NCBI GenBank assembly: GCA_933228675.1
Contig: OW121743.1
Coordinates: forward strand, 50,203,922 to 50,267,921
Direction of reading: 5' to 3'
Origin: Stomorhina lunata
Lineage: Eukaryota; Arthropoda; Insecta; Diptera; Rhiniidae
DNA length: 64,000 nucleotides
This document shows, piece by piece, positions 25,131-36,421 of this stretch. Under the pieces are notes generated by a model. That model did not search any database and was not told the origin of the DNA. It was given only the letters and a program-made list of their open reading frames with translations. A program made the translations under genes and the position numbers. Numbering within the stretch: the stretch's first letter is position 1; every line of letters begins with the position of its first letter.

Positions 25131-26592
25131 ATATCTACAATCAAAAAGATTTGGAGGTACATTCAGTACATTAAGATTGCATCTACGAAATTAGATGTTA
25201 GGTCCAGACTTTATACACGGTAGATGCATTAGGAACTTCTAACAAAATATATGAACCTGCCGTGTTGCTATTAACATATTTGTGGCACAACGAAACAGCT
25301 TTTCAATGTGAATCTATATTCGGTTATGGAACAGCATTTTGTCCAAGGTAAATACTTAGGAAACTACTTAGATACTTTTAAATGTTGAACTATAGTAAGT
25401 ATACCACTGCAACCGAATTTATTCCAAATATATTACCAACAATACCACATTTGGTCAACATTTTGAATTAGCTGCACTGTCATACAACTTGATGGTGGGT
25501 ATACAAGATTCGGCAGAGCCGAATATAACTCTCTTACTTGTTATATCTTCAATCAAAAAGATTCGGAGGTAAAAGCAGCATATTAAAATTGCACCAATGT
25601 CCAGACTTTATATATGATATTAGGAACTCCTAACAAAATATATGGACCTGTCGTATTACTATCAACATGTTTATTCTAACTAAATATTAAGCTAAACGAA
25701 AAGTATTTAACAGACTATTAATGCTAAACTATACCAGGTTATGAGATTAAATTTTGTGCAAAGTAAATACTAGGGAAATCACTTACATACTTTTAAATGT
25801 TGAACTATAAAGCTCCTGTAACTGAATTTAGTCCAAATATTTTACTAACAATACCAACTAGCGTAAAAACTTTTTTCGAATTTGGTCCACATTTTGAATT
25901 AACTGGACCCTCGTATATATATGAGAGGTATTTCTAAATTTAACACAACTTGATGGTATGTATTGTTACGAGACCATAGGTGGCGCTAGAGGGAACGCCG
26001 GCTAGCTCTGGCTCTCAGTGGAGGTCTGCATTCTCCCCTTCACCTCTAGCCCAAAGGATGTAGCAAAAAAAAAAAATGTTTTTCATAAACAAACAAACAA
26101 ACGACAAATAAACTAAAATACTAAAATTGCACAGTAAATATCACAGATTATGATGGAAGGAATATGGTATCCTTCAGCCGCCCTTTCCCGACCATGGTCA
26201 CAAAATTCTTATTTTTGGCTTATGACCCCATACCACCGCCTATCACGCCACTTACCTCATATTGCTTTACCCCTAATTAAGTAATTTAGCAACTCATATT
26301 TCTTTTTTTGTACTACATTAATAAATTACATATTTTATTGAATAATCTTATCCTAAACTTTAAATCTAACAATTGTATCCTTAAAACTAACATATATTTT
26401 TGTTTGTCTCCTTTTTTTTTGGATATTGTATTTAACATTTTTTTTATTGCTACATCCTTTGGGCTAGAGGTGAAGGGGAGAATGCAGACCACCACTGAGA
26501 GCCAGAGCTAGCCGGCGTTCCCTCTAGTGCCACCTAAGGTCTCGTAACAGTATATAAGATTCGGCGCAGCCGAATAACACTCTTACTTGTTA
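25131..26592 (+). mobile_element. GTCY-family A blocks, two in tandem, hairpin 3' ends
   Basis: Each block runs from a TACAATCAAAAAGATT-like start to a hairpin (TTCGGC, short loop, GCCGAA) and then ACACTCTTACTTGTT. The first ends near 25543 (TTCGGCAGAGCCGAA, CTCTCTTACTTGTT). The second ends at 26592 (TTCGGCGCAGCCGAA, AACACTCTTACTTGTT) and is interrupted by the palindromic element at 25964-26549. With the B units upstream, the order reads B-B-A-A on this strand. Confidence 0.8.
25964..26549. mobile_element. 586-bp element with ~116-bp inverted termini, 4-bp TSD
   Basis: The left arm 25964-26080 and right arm 26434-26549 are near-perfect reverse complements, beginning TGTTACGAGACC and running through GGGAACGCCGGCTAGCTCTG and CACCTCTAGCCCAAAGGATG. 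GTAT flanks both sides (25960-25963, 26550-26553). The arms are strikingly GC-rich for this window. The ends look like LTR ends (TGTTA...TAACA, 4-bp duplication), but 116-bp inverted arms are not an LTR feature. It is best called a fold-back or TIR element of unknown superfamily. No coding capacity. Confidence 0.8.
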
Positions 26593-26797
26593 GTATATAT
26601 ATTTTGATACTGGTACCGCACTTCATTTTTCATTTCCAGTATATTCTAAATAATTACTGAAAAAAAATTTCAGTATTCAGTAAATTGAAAACTGAAAAAT
26701 CATTCAATTTTATTGATTACCAAAAAAAAATCAATAAAGTTTACTATATACTCAAAAAAATCTGCAAATTTTACTGGATATAGAAAAAAATCAATAA

Positions 26798-28946
26798 CAC
26801 AGCACAACAAAATAAAAAAAAAAAATTCATGTGCTCTTAAAACCACTATACAATTTTGATGTACCATGACTACCTTTGTACAAAAATGATAAAATTTTTA
26901 AATTCTATGCCAAGATTTTTTTTTTAAAACATTTTTTTTTAAATTGCAATTTTTTTTAGACGTTTCTTCAAATAATTAATGATAACTCAAAAACTACTAG
27001 TCCGATATTAATAAAGTAAAATCAGAAAAATTAAGATTTACACAGCCTTTAATTCGTCTATATATTGCATTTCAATAGGATCAATAGTATCGGAGTTATA
27101 ATAAAAAACTTAAGAAAAAAATATATTTTTTACGTAAAAATGGCGAAAATTTTCGTTTTAAAAAAATCATGAAAAATCGAAAACGGCTAAAAACTTCCAG
27201 ATTTATTATTTTATCGCATAGCGACATAAATAGCAACAAAATGAGATATCGACCATAAAAATCGATTGATTTTTTTCGAATTTATTCACAATTTAGTGAA
27301 TTCGCTCATTTTCACAAAATTTTAGTTTTTTGCTTGATATACGCATTATAGCGGGTTTTCAAATGTATGAAAAAAATAAATTTTCCAATTTCAAGGGGTG
27401 CATGTCGGATTATTGTGAGATTTGGTGAGAACTTCCACCCACAAAATTTTAGTCGAATTGGACAACGTTAACACGTAGCGCATAGGCCCCAAATCGGAAA
27501 AATAGCGTTTAAATCGAAAAAATTGACAAATTTTCAGTTTTTGCAAAACTAAAGCTATTTATTCCACCTTCTGCAAAGTGGATTCTAGTTCTTAGTGCAA
27601 AGGCAATGATTTTTCCAATAAGCTACATGCCTTTAAAATCGGTTAAACAGTTTTCGAGTAATTACAATTTTCACTGGCCATTACATGTCCTTAAGGACTT
27701 GCCGAAGACAATTTACAAAAACATTTTACTTAGTTTAAAATGTTTTATTTTTTTCTTTTTTAACTTACAATATACATGTCAACAATAAAATATAAAATTT
27801 CACTAAAATTGACGGATATCTTCCTGTTACATAACGCAACAAAAATAAAAAAAATCGATGCTTTTAAAACCACTATACAATATCCAGGTACTGCCAAAGT
27901 GTTTTAGATGAATGAGAAATGTATGGCAAAACAAGTACGCGAAATACTGTTTTGGCCAAAACACGTATTTCTGTGGGACACGAATAAAACAATGAAATAC
28001 ATTTTCGATCTATTCCATCGATTTGACTTAGTCACATTTTTTGGTCAATTGCCTTCGGCAAGTCCTCAAAAACATGTAATGGCCAGTGCAAATTGTAGTA
28101 ACTCGAAAACTGTTTAACCGATTTTAATAATATGTAGCTTATTGGAAATCTCATTGTGTTTGCCCTAAGGACCAGGATCCACTTTTTTGCAAAAGGGGGA
28201 ATAAATAGCTTTAATTTTGCAAAAACTGAAAATTTTACAATTTTTTTCGATTTAAACGCTATTTTTCAGATTTGGGACGTGCTAACGTTGTCCAATTCGA
28301 CTAAAATTTTGTGGGTGGAAATTTCTCTCCAAATCTCACAATAATCCGACATGCACCCCTTGAAATTGGAAAATTTATTTTTTTCATACATTTGAAAACC
28401 CGCTAGAAAATAATGGTATATCAAGCAAAAAACTAAAATTTTGTGAAAATGAGCGAATTCACTAAATTGTGAATAAATTCGAAAAAAAATCAATCGATTT
28501 TTATGGTCGATATCTCATTTTGTTGCTATTATATGTCGCTATGCGATAAAATAATAAATCTGGAAGTTTTTTGCCGTTTTCGATTTTTCATGATTTTTTA
28601 AAAACGAAAATTTTCGCCATTTTTACGTAAAAAATATATTTTTTTCTTAAGTTTTTTATTATAACTCCGATACTATTGATCCGATTGAAACGCGATATAT
28701 AGACGGATTAAAGGCTATGTAAATCTTAATTTTTCTGTTTTTATTTTATTAATATCGAACTAGCAGTTTTTGAGTTATCATTAACTATTTGAAGAAACGT
28801 CTAAAAAAAATTGCAATTTAAAAAAAAAAAATTTTTTAAAAAAATCTTGCCATAGAATTTAAAAATTTTACCATTTTTGTACTAAGTTAGCCATGATACA
28901 TCAAATGTATACAGTGGTTACTCGACATTTTTGCTGTTGACCTGTG
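26798..28946. mobile_element. 2.1-kb fold-back element with ~0.9-kb arms
   Basis: The left arm (about 26798-27715) and right arm (about 28045-28946) are reverse complements along almost their full length. Examples are CCATTACATGTCCTTAAGGA near 27680 against its complement near 28070, and GATATCGACCATAAAAATCG near 27245 against 28495. The outer ends read CACAG, and TAA flanks both sides (26795-26797, 28947-28949). A ~330-bp spacer (27716-28044) repeats the terminal words TTTTAAAACCACTATACAAT near 27860, as though another end lay there. CAC ends with a 3-bp duplication recall CMC-type transposons, weakly. Frames inside both arms are not genes. Confidence 0.72.
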
Positions 28947-28949
28947 TAA

Positions 28950-29329
28950 TCAGTAAATTTTACTGATTACTAATGAGCAGTATCTAGAGCTTTTTACTAG
29001 AAAGTAAAAAAACTAGAGTTATAAAACTGTAAGAATTTTCGTACGCAATGAACCCTAATAAAATATCTTGTCTTCATTTTCAATGGCTTATTTAACTCCC
29101 TATTTGTAAGTTCATATAGAAGATATCACAGATGGGCCCTTTGAAGTACTAAGTGTTTGACTTTTGTGATATTTCCGTGTAAATTTTTGATGAAAATCTG
29201 CAGATACTGCAATTTCACCACAAAACAGTAAAATTTACTGATTATTCAATTTATTTTTAGTATTCAGTAAAATTTGCTGTATTTCTTTTTTTTGCTTTTT
29301 AGTTGTTTATCGAATTATTATCTTTAGCT
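28950..29329. other. AT-rich sequence, nothing recognised
   Basis: Contains several CAGTAAATTTTACTG-like words, also seen near 26660, but no resolvable element. Confidence 0.4.
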
Positions 29330-29610
29330 TTCTGAAATTTATGTGTTTCCGGTCCAGCATAAGCATTGGCTGTGTACGGCTTGTATTTGACAATACAAGC
29401 CGCTTTTCTGGTCGAAATGTTATTCACACTTTAAAACAGTTGCTCGACTTCTTTTGCCCTACTAATATTCCTAGGACCTTTTCTACTTCCTGATGGTGAT
29501 TTTCGTTCAATTCTCAGGTCTTCCGTATACTGTTTAATTGCATTTTAAACAGTTCCAGGGTTAATTTTCAAATTTGTTGCAACTTTTTAAAGTTCATGAG
29601 GGGTGTTATG
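29330..29610 (-). pseudogene. N-terminal remnant of a DD37E-like transposase
   Basis: On the minus strand the translation gives TEDLRIERKSPSGSRKGPRN, a helix-turn-helix-like region, then KAACIVKYKPYTANAYAGPE. The last part aligns with KAYAGLKTYK of the remnant at 18287-19060, and the DNA is similar too (CAGCATAAGC, GCCGCTTTTCT). At least two in-frame stops are present. It supplies the DNA-binding part missing from the other remnant, but comes from a separate insertion. No downstream catalytic region follows. Confidence 0.65.
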
Positions 29611-30763
29611 AACTTTATATCGACAAAAGCTAACATTATAACAAAAAGGTATTTATTTCACTTTGGATAAGTTTTGGCTAAAATTGAGAATGATTTTTTT
29701 TTTGGAACACTCTTTATTTATTTACTTGTTTAGACGTAAAAATTTTAAGTCTAAAAATTTATATCAACATTTTTTTATACAATTTTCAAGTATATTATCA
29801 TATATTATCACATACATATATTATTTTAACTTCAAATTAGAAGTGAATAGAAAAAAGTAAACTTTAAATTATAACTTTTTCATTAAGTAAAAATAAACCG
29901 AATATACTTTATTATACACTTTATACATAAATATTCTTAACCCCCACTTGAATACCTTGCAGTTGATTTTAATTGGTCTACTTAAACTAATAATTTCGTA
30001 GAATGTGAAACCATGCCATCATAATAGACTGATACAAATTTGTTAAAAAAAAAAAACTTCAAATAAAACAAATACTAAAGCAAAGGAGTAATAACAAAAT
30101 TTGTTGAAACTCCCAAATTTTTCAACTTTTTTTAGTCAATTTTTGAGTTGATTTTTTAAATCAATTTTTCTGAACACGCCTAATGTCCAGTATAATTACT
30201 CTACATAGCTTTCACTGTAATTACGAAAATTGCATTTATTAACACCACATACCAAAGACGAATGCAATGGTCGATAGACAGTTATGGTTAGATATCAAGC
30301 ATTGGACACTCTAACGTATGATAAATATTTGATTTGATTCAATTATTTTTTATAACGTATACGTAGCGTAGGCTGGAGTGAATTTGATGAATTTGAGGCA
30401 TGTGTAAAGCAAAAGACAGGTGGTGTTGGTTTTAGTAACACCTACCATCACTTTTAGGTTAAATTTAAAATTTGTAAGAACTTTGTGTTTGGTAATGGAA
30501 ATTGAAAGTAAATATTTACTATATTTGTTCTTTTATCTGTACAATGAAGAGTATTAAATTATTCGTATTCAGACACACTTCCCTCGCTAGCAAATTCAAA
30601 GTCCTTGTATTATTTAATAACTCCTCACTTATAGTCATATATAAATATAAGAAAAGTAATTATATTATTGCAAAGTAATTATATCAACACTACATATCCG
30701 ACTTCCTTTTGTATGTTAAGTGGAAGGAAAAATATTTAAAAAATAATTATGACTTCCTACATA
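29611..30763. other. AT-rich sequence, nothing recognised
   Basis: No element ends, tandem repeats or credible frames; a 65-codon frame at 29663-29860 is low-complexity. Confidence 0.45.
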
Positions 30764-30771
30764 CACTCAGG

Positions 30772-31187
30772 GAAAAAACGTGCTGATAATAAGATTTTCT
30801 GCTTGAAATCGAAACTTTTTCTGCTTGAAAGTAGAGTAAATACGAAAAATCTTAATTTGAGAATAAAATCTTATTTTTTTAAGATTCTTTGTAAGATCGC
30901 AATCTTAAACAAAATCTAAGCACAGGATCGATAACTAAGAATGTGTTCTTATTAAATAAGATTAAATTCTTAATTTTTAAGAATGCACTCTTAATTAATA
31001 AGAACATAATCTTAAATAATAAGAACGCATTCTTAATTATCGATCTTGTTTGTAAGATTGCGATCTTACAAACAATCTTGAAAAATAAGATTTTATTCTT
31101 AAAATAAGATTTTTCGCATTTTCTCTACTTTCAAGCAGAAAAAGTTTCGATTTCAAGCAGAAAATCTTATTTTAAGCACGTTTTTTC
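30772..31187. repeat. 416-bp near-perfect palindrome rich in AATCTT
   Basis: GAAAAAACGTGCT at the left is matched by AGCACGTTTTTTC at the right. In between, ATTTTCTGCTTGAAATCGAA and then ACTTTTTCTGCTTGAAAGTAG have their complements in mirrored order around a centre near 30980. The DNA can fold into a long hairpin. It may be a fold-back MITE that shares its left end with the larger element. Confidence 0.8.
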
Positions 31188-31327
31188 TTATTATAATATT
31201 CGTATTTGGTGATAAAATAAAACACATTTTTTATTATTTTTTTGCCCTTTCGAGGAATGTAATAGTATTCCTATATTTTAAAATTTTGATTTATTTATTT
31301 TAGATTATAGGTAGTTAGTAAAAAATT

Positions 31328-32147
31328 TTATCCTAAAAATACCTTGACTTCATCTTCCGTTGGAAAAAGTGTGCATATTTCTGTCAATATATCTTGGAAA
31401 TCGTGAGGATGAAGTGTGAGATCCTTTTTTAGAATTTGATGTACTATAATCTGGATCAGCTTATCACGATAGTTATTGTTTAAATCTTTGCGTGAAGCAT
31501 AAAATTCTATGATGTTTTTTCCACTTCAATAATGAAGCTAAATCCTATATAAATAAACGAAAATATTTTATGTTTTGTACACATTTTAATGTATTAAGTA
31601 ATTATCTAATACTTTTACCTTGTCAAACACTTTTTTGTTAACTTCCACATTTACAGAAGGCGATGAAGTGGAAGTTACATCTGGACATTTTTGTAGCCAC
31701 TGACCTACCTTCGACGGCATCGAAAGTGTATCTTTATCAATTCCAAACTAAAGGACAAAACTATTAGTGGTTTAATTTACTTTCTAAATAAAATATTAAA
31801 ACCTGTTTATTTTTCCAGACAAATAAATTTTCACTGCTTTCATATACTGCAGACTTCTAAAAGTTACATTTGAGCCTGAAACAAATTAAATTAATATAAT
31901 TTTTTATAAAGAAATTTACTTATGTATTTATAAATATGATGAAAAACTTACGCTGCAGGTACGGAAAAACGCATCCCAGATCAAATTCTTTCAAAAGATT
32001 TTTCAGCAACGCGTCATCGTCCAAGAAATCTCATGAAATTTCTTGTGAAGGGCAGTTCATTTCATACTCCGCATCACACACCGGAACTAAATTGCCTTCT
32101 ATTGGAATATTTAAAAGGATCACTTCATTCGGATTAAGGTTTTCCAT
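31328..32147 (-). pseudogene. Broken four-exon gene inside the CACT element, SAM-like N-terminal region
   Basis: Apparent exons on the minus strand: 31952-32147 (starts MENLNPNEV, ends FPYLQ, with a perfect GTAAGT donor), 31803-31875 (SNVTFRSLQYMKAVKIYLSG), 31619-31747 (DKDTLSMPSKVGQWLQKC) and 31328-31544 (YRDKLIQIIVHQIL, then LHPHDFQDILTEICTLFPTE). Acceptors end TTTCAG, CTTTAG and ATATAG. Defects are a TGA stop in exon 1 after CPSQEIS, a one-base frame mismatch at the exon 2/3 junction and a frame break early in exon 4. DALLKNLLKEFDLGCVFPYL looks SAM-domain-like. I recall the FPTE-type C-terminal region from uncharacterised insect proteins and cannot name its function. Confidence 0.65.
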
Positions 32148-32719
32148 TTATATTTCTTATTAAATTTATATTTTTTCTCAAAAAATTAGTTTTTCACTTT
32201 TTCGCAACTACTTTGGTCGGCGGATTACAATTTATAACAAAATACTGAGAAATTTCCCTAAAACAAGCACACAAATCTACAAAATCAAGAATACGATCTT
32301 AAGATTAGAACTTAAAATCTTCAAAATACGAATAAAATCTTGAAATCAAGATCACAATCTTAAAATAAAGAATACGATCTAAAATTAAGATTTAAAATCT
32401 TATAATAAGATTAAAATCTTAAAAGCAAACAAATTGTATGTTATTTTTAGATTGTATTCTCATAACTAAGAATTTATTCTAAAATTTAAGAATATAAATC
32501 ATACTGGCTATATTTTCAAGATTGAAAATTCAAGATTTCGCAATCTTATATTGTAGATTTTTTTTCTTGAAATCAGATCGTCATTTTTCTCTTAGTGTAT
32601 GTTATGTAAATTTGGTAATTTTTTTCTAAAGAAAATATAAGACTACAAATTGAAGACAAACATATATACATCATATGCTGTAAGTCTTTTCTTTAATTAA
32701 AAAAAAATTTAATTACGGC

Positions 32720-34370
32720 TTATAGAAAAATTTTTCTATCAGAAAATTTTTCTAAAGAAAAATATTTCCTTCAAAAAATTTTTCTATAGAAAAATATTTC
32801 TTTCAGAAAATTTTTCTATAGAAAAATATTTCTTTCAGAAAATTTTTCCATAGAAAAATTTTCTTTCAGAAAATTTTTCTATAGAAAAATATTTCTTTCA
32901 GACAATTTTTCTAAGGAAAAATATTTCTTTCAGAAAATTTTTCTATAGAAAAATATTTCTTTCAGAAAATTTTTCTATAGAAAAATATTTCTTTCAGAAA
33001 ATTTTTCTATAGAAAAATATTTCTTTCAGAAAATTTTTCTATAGAAAAATATTTCTTTCAGAAAATTTTTCTATAGAAAAATATTTCTTTCTGAAAATTT
33101 TTCTATAAAAAAATATTTCTTTCCGAAAATTTTTCTATAGAAAAATATTTCTTTCCGAAAATTTTTCTATAGAAAAATATTTCTTTCCGAAAATTTTTCT
33201 ATAGAAAAGTATTTCTTTCCGAAAATTTTTCTATAGAAAAATATTTCTTTCCGAAAATTTTTCTATAGAAAAATATTTCTTTCCGAAAATTTTTCTATAG
33301 AAAAATATTTCTTTCCGAAAATTTTTCTATAGAAAAATATTTCTTTCCGAAAATTTTTCTATAGAAAAATATTTCTTTCCGAAAATTTTTCTATAGAAAA
33401 ATATTTCTTTCCGAAAATTTTTCTATAGAAAAATATTTCTTTCCGAAAATTTTTCTATAGAAAAATATTTCTTTCCGAAAATTTTTCTATAGAAAAATAT
33501 TTCTTTCCGAAAATTTTTCTATAGAAAAATATTTCTTTCCGAAAATTTTTCTATAGCAAAATATTTCTTTCCAAAAATTTTTCTATACCAAAATATTTCT
33601 TTCCGAAAATTTTTCTATAGCAAAATATTTCTTTCCGAAAATTTTTCTATAGAAAAATATTTCTTTCCGAAAATTTTTCTATAGAAAAATATTTCTTTCC
33701 GAAAATTTTTCTATAGAAAAATATTTCTTTCCGAAAATTTTTCTATAGAAAAATATTTCTTTCCGAAAATTTTTCTATAGAAAAATATTTCTTTCCGAAA
33801 ATTTTTCTATAGAAAAATATTTCTTTCCGAAAATTTTTCTATAGAAAAATATTTCTTTCCGAAAATTTTTCTATAGAAAAATATTTCTTTCCGAAAATTT
33901 TTCTATAGAAAAATATTTCTTTCCGAAAATTTTTCTATAGAAAAATATTTCTTTCCGAAAATTTTTCTATAGAAAAATATTTCTTTCCGAAAATTTTTCT
34001 ATAGAAAAATATTTCTTTCCGAAAATTTTTCTATAGAAAAGTATTTCTTTTAGAAAATTTTTTGCTGAAAAATATTTCTTTCCGAAAATTTTTCTATAGA
34101 AAAATATTTCTTTCCGAAAATTTTTCTATAGAAAAATATTTCTTTCCGAAAATTTTTCTATAGAAAAATATTTCTTTCCGAAAATTTTTCTATAGCAAAA
34201 TATTTCTTTCCGAAAATTTTTCTATAGCAAAATATTTCTTTCCGAAAATTTTTCTATAGCAAAATATTTCTTTCCGAAAATTTTTCTATAGAAAAATATT
34301 TCTTTCCGAAAATTTTTCTATAGAAAAATATTTCTTTCCGAAAATTTTTCTATAGAAAAATATTTCTTTC
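32720..34370 (+). repeat. 32-bp satellite, left arm (~51 units)
   Basis: The unit is GAAAATTTTTCTATAG followed by AAAAATATTTCTTTCC. The first ~11 units have TTTCTTTCAG, and later ones TTTCTTTCCG. A variant CTATAGCAAAATATTTC marks units near 33556, 33620 and 34195-34260. A marker unit with TAGAAAATTTTTTGCTG lies near 34050. Each unit contains the palindrome TTTTTCTATAGAAAAA, so single strands can fold at many points. Confidence 0.95.
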
Positions 34371-34425
34371 GATTATTTAAAAAAAAAAAAAAAATCTATA
34401 ATTTTCCGATAGAAATATTTTTCAG
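34371..34425. other. Junction between inverted satellite arms
   Basis: About 55 bp including a poly-A run and TCTATAATTTTCCGATAG, where the satellite switches strand. Confidence 0.85.
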
Positions 34426-35670
34426 CAAAAAATTTTCTAAAAGAAATACTTTTCTATAGAAAAATTTTCGGAAAGAAATATTTTTCTATAGAAAAATTTT
34501 CGGAAAGAAATATTTTTCTATAGAAAAATTTTCGGAAAGAAATATTTTTCTATAGAAAAATTTTCGGAAAGAAATATTTTGCTATAGAAAAATTTTCGGA
34601 AAGAAATATTTTGCTATAGAAAAATTTTCGGAAAGAAATATTTTGCTATAGAAAAATTTTCGGAAAGAAATATTTTTCTATAGAAAAATTTTCGGAAAGA
34701 AATATTTTTCTATAGAAAAATTTTCGGAAAGAAATATTTTTCTATAGAAAAATTTTCGGAAAGAAATATTTTTCTATAGAAAAATTTTCGGAAAGAAATA
34801 TTTTTCTATAGAAAAATTTTCGGAAAGAAATATTTTTCTATAGAAAAATTTTCGGAAAGAAATATTTTTCTATAGAAAAATTTTTGGAAAGAAATATTTT
34901 TCTATAGAAAAATTTTCGGAAAGAAATATTTTTCTATAGAAAAATTTTCGGAAAGAAATATTTTTCTATAGAAAAATTTTCGGAAAGAAATATTTTTCTA
35001 TAGAAAAATTTTCGGAAAGAAATATTTTTCTATAGAAAAATTTTCGGAAAGAAATATTTTTCTATAGAAAAATTGTCTTAAGAAATATTTTTCTATAGAA
35101 AAATTGTCTTAAGAAATATTTTTCTATAGAAAAATTTTCTTAAGAAATATTTTTCTATAGAAAAATTTTCTTAAGAAATATTTTTCTATAGAAAAATTTT
35201 CTTAAGAAATATTTTTCTATAGAAAAATTTTCTTAAGAGATATTTTTCTATAGAAAAATTTTCTTAAGAAATATTTTTCTATAGAAAAATTTTCTTAAGA
35301 AATATTTTTCTATAGAAAAATTTTCTTAAGAAATATTTTTCTATAGAAAAATTTTCTTAAGAAATATTTTTCTATAGAAAAATTTTCTTAAGAAATATTT
35401 TTCTATAGAAAAATTTTCTTAAGAAATATTTTTCTATAGAAAAATTTTCTTAAGAAATATTTTTCTATAGAAAAATTTTCTTAAGAAATATTTTTCTATA
35501 CAAAAATTTTCTTAAGAAATATCTTTCTATAGAAAAATTTTCTTAAGAAATATCTTTCTATACAAAAATTTTCTTAAGAAATATTTTTCTATAAAAAAAA
35601 ATTATCTTTAAGAAATATTTTTCGATCGAAAAATTTTCATAAAGAAGTGTTTTTTATAGAAAAAATTTTA
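34426..35670 (-). repeat. 32/31-bp satellite, right arm in inverted orientation (~36 units)
   Basis: The same satellite, reverse-complemented: GGAAAGAAATATTTTTC then TATAGAAAAATTTTC from about 34470 to 35060. After that the unit switches to a 31-bp form with CTTAAGAAATATTTTTC until about 35580, decaying by 35670. The marker unit near 34421-34455 is the exact complement of the left-arm marker near 34050, which shows the arms derive from one array by inversion or fold-back. Three GCTATAG variant units lie at about 34573, 34605 and 34637. Confidence 0.95.
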
Positions 35671-36421
35671 TTTCGAAATTTTTCATATCTATTAATCTAT
35701 ATATCGAAATTCTCTAAGTAGAAATTTTTATATTGAATATTTTATTTTTCCCCAAAAAATTTAATAAATCTGGCCCTTAAACCAAAGTTATTATTTATAC
35801 TTATATGTATTTATGTACGTATTTATGTATTTATACATATTTATGTCATTGGCAACAACAGGTTGCATGTCAATAACATTTTAGAATTTTTCTAACCCCT
35901 AAAGCCATTATCAAAATGTCAAATATATTCCGCAAAAAATTTGCAAAAACCAACTGAACTAACACATGAAATTTACAATTATTCGTGTAGCTAAATATTT
36001 ATGTATATTATACAGCCACTGTAAACGAGTATGTAAATATTTCTAAATCTATGAATAGGACTAATTTTGTGTCTTGGAACCTAAATATCACGAACTTGTT
36101 TGTGGTCTAGTAATACATATTTGCATATATACACATTCATTTAGAACATGTGATACATCCGTTTGAAGACGTTTTATTAAACTGTGTTGACGGAAATTCA
36201 TGGCTGCGACAGGAAAAGAGAAATTGTGCCAATAGAAGCCACTTCAATGCTATGGGTAAAAGGATTTAAAGTAGTGACATACATTTATTTGTTGCAAAAG
36301 TTAAATATATGAGATGTTATTTTTATATATTTCGGTGGGTAGTAAACTTTATTAAGGTAACATAAGCAATTTTGTATCTGAGGGTAATGAAAGAAATTAA
36401 ATGCATTATAATTCATATATA
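35671..36421. other. AT-rich sequence, nothing recognised
   Basis: Contains a TATGTATTTATGTACG-like simple tract near 35800; otherwise no supported feature. Confidence 0.45.

Larger units (their letters stand above)
30764..32597 (-). mobile_element. 1.8-kb element with CACTNAGRGAAAAA ends carrying a broken gene
   Basis: The left end CACTCAGGGAAAAA (30764) and right end, complement CACTAAGAGAAAAA (ending 32597), are inverted. TA lies outside each (30762-30763, 32598-32599). Both subterminal zones (30772-31187 and about 32270-32590) are packed with AATCTT/AAGATT words. A multi-exon broken gene lies between them on the minus strand. The superfamily is not identified; the ends and TA-like site are suggestive only. 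Confidence 0.6.

Noticed and set aside
25964..26549. A solo Gypsy LTR.
   Set aside because: The termini and 4-bp duplication fit, but 116-bp inverted arms do not; kept as an alternative only.
32720..35670. A CRISPR array, because of regular 31-32-bp repeats.
   Set aside because: There are no spacers; units abut directly, are AT-rich and palindromic, and the context is a fly genome. It is a satellite.
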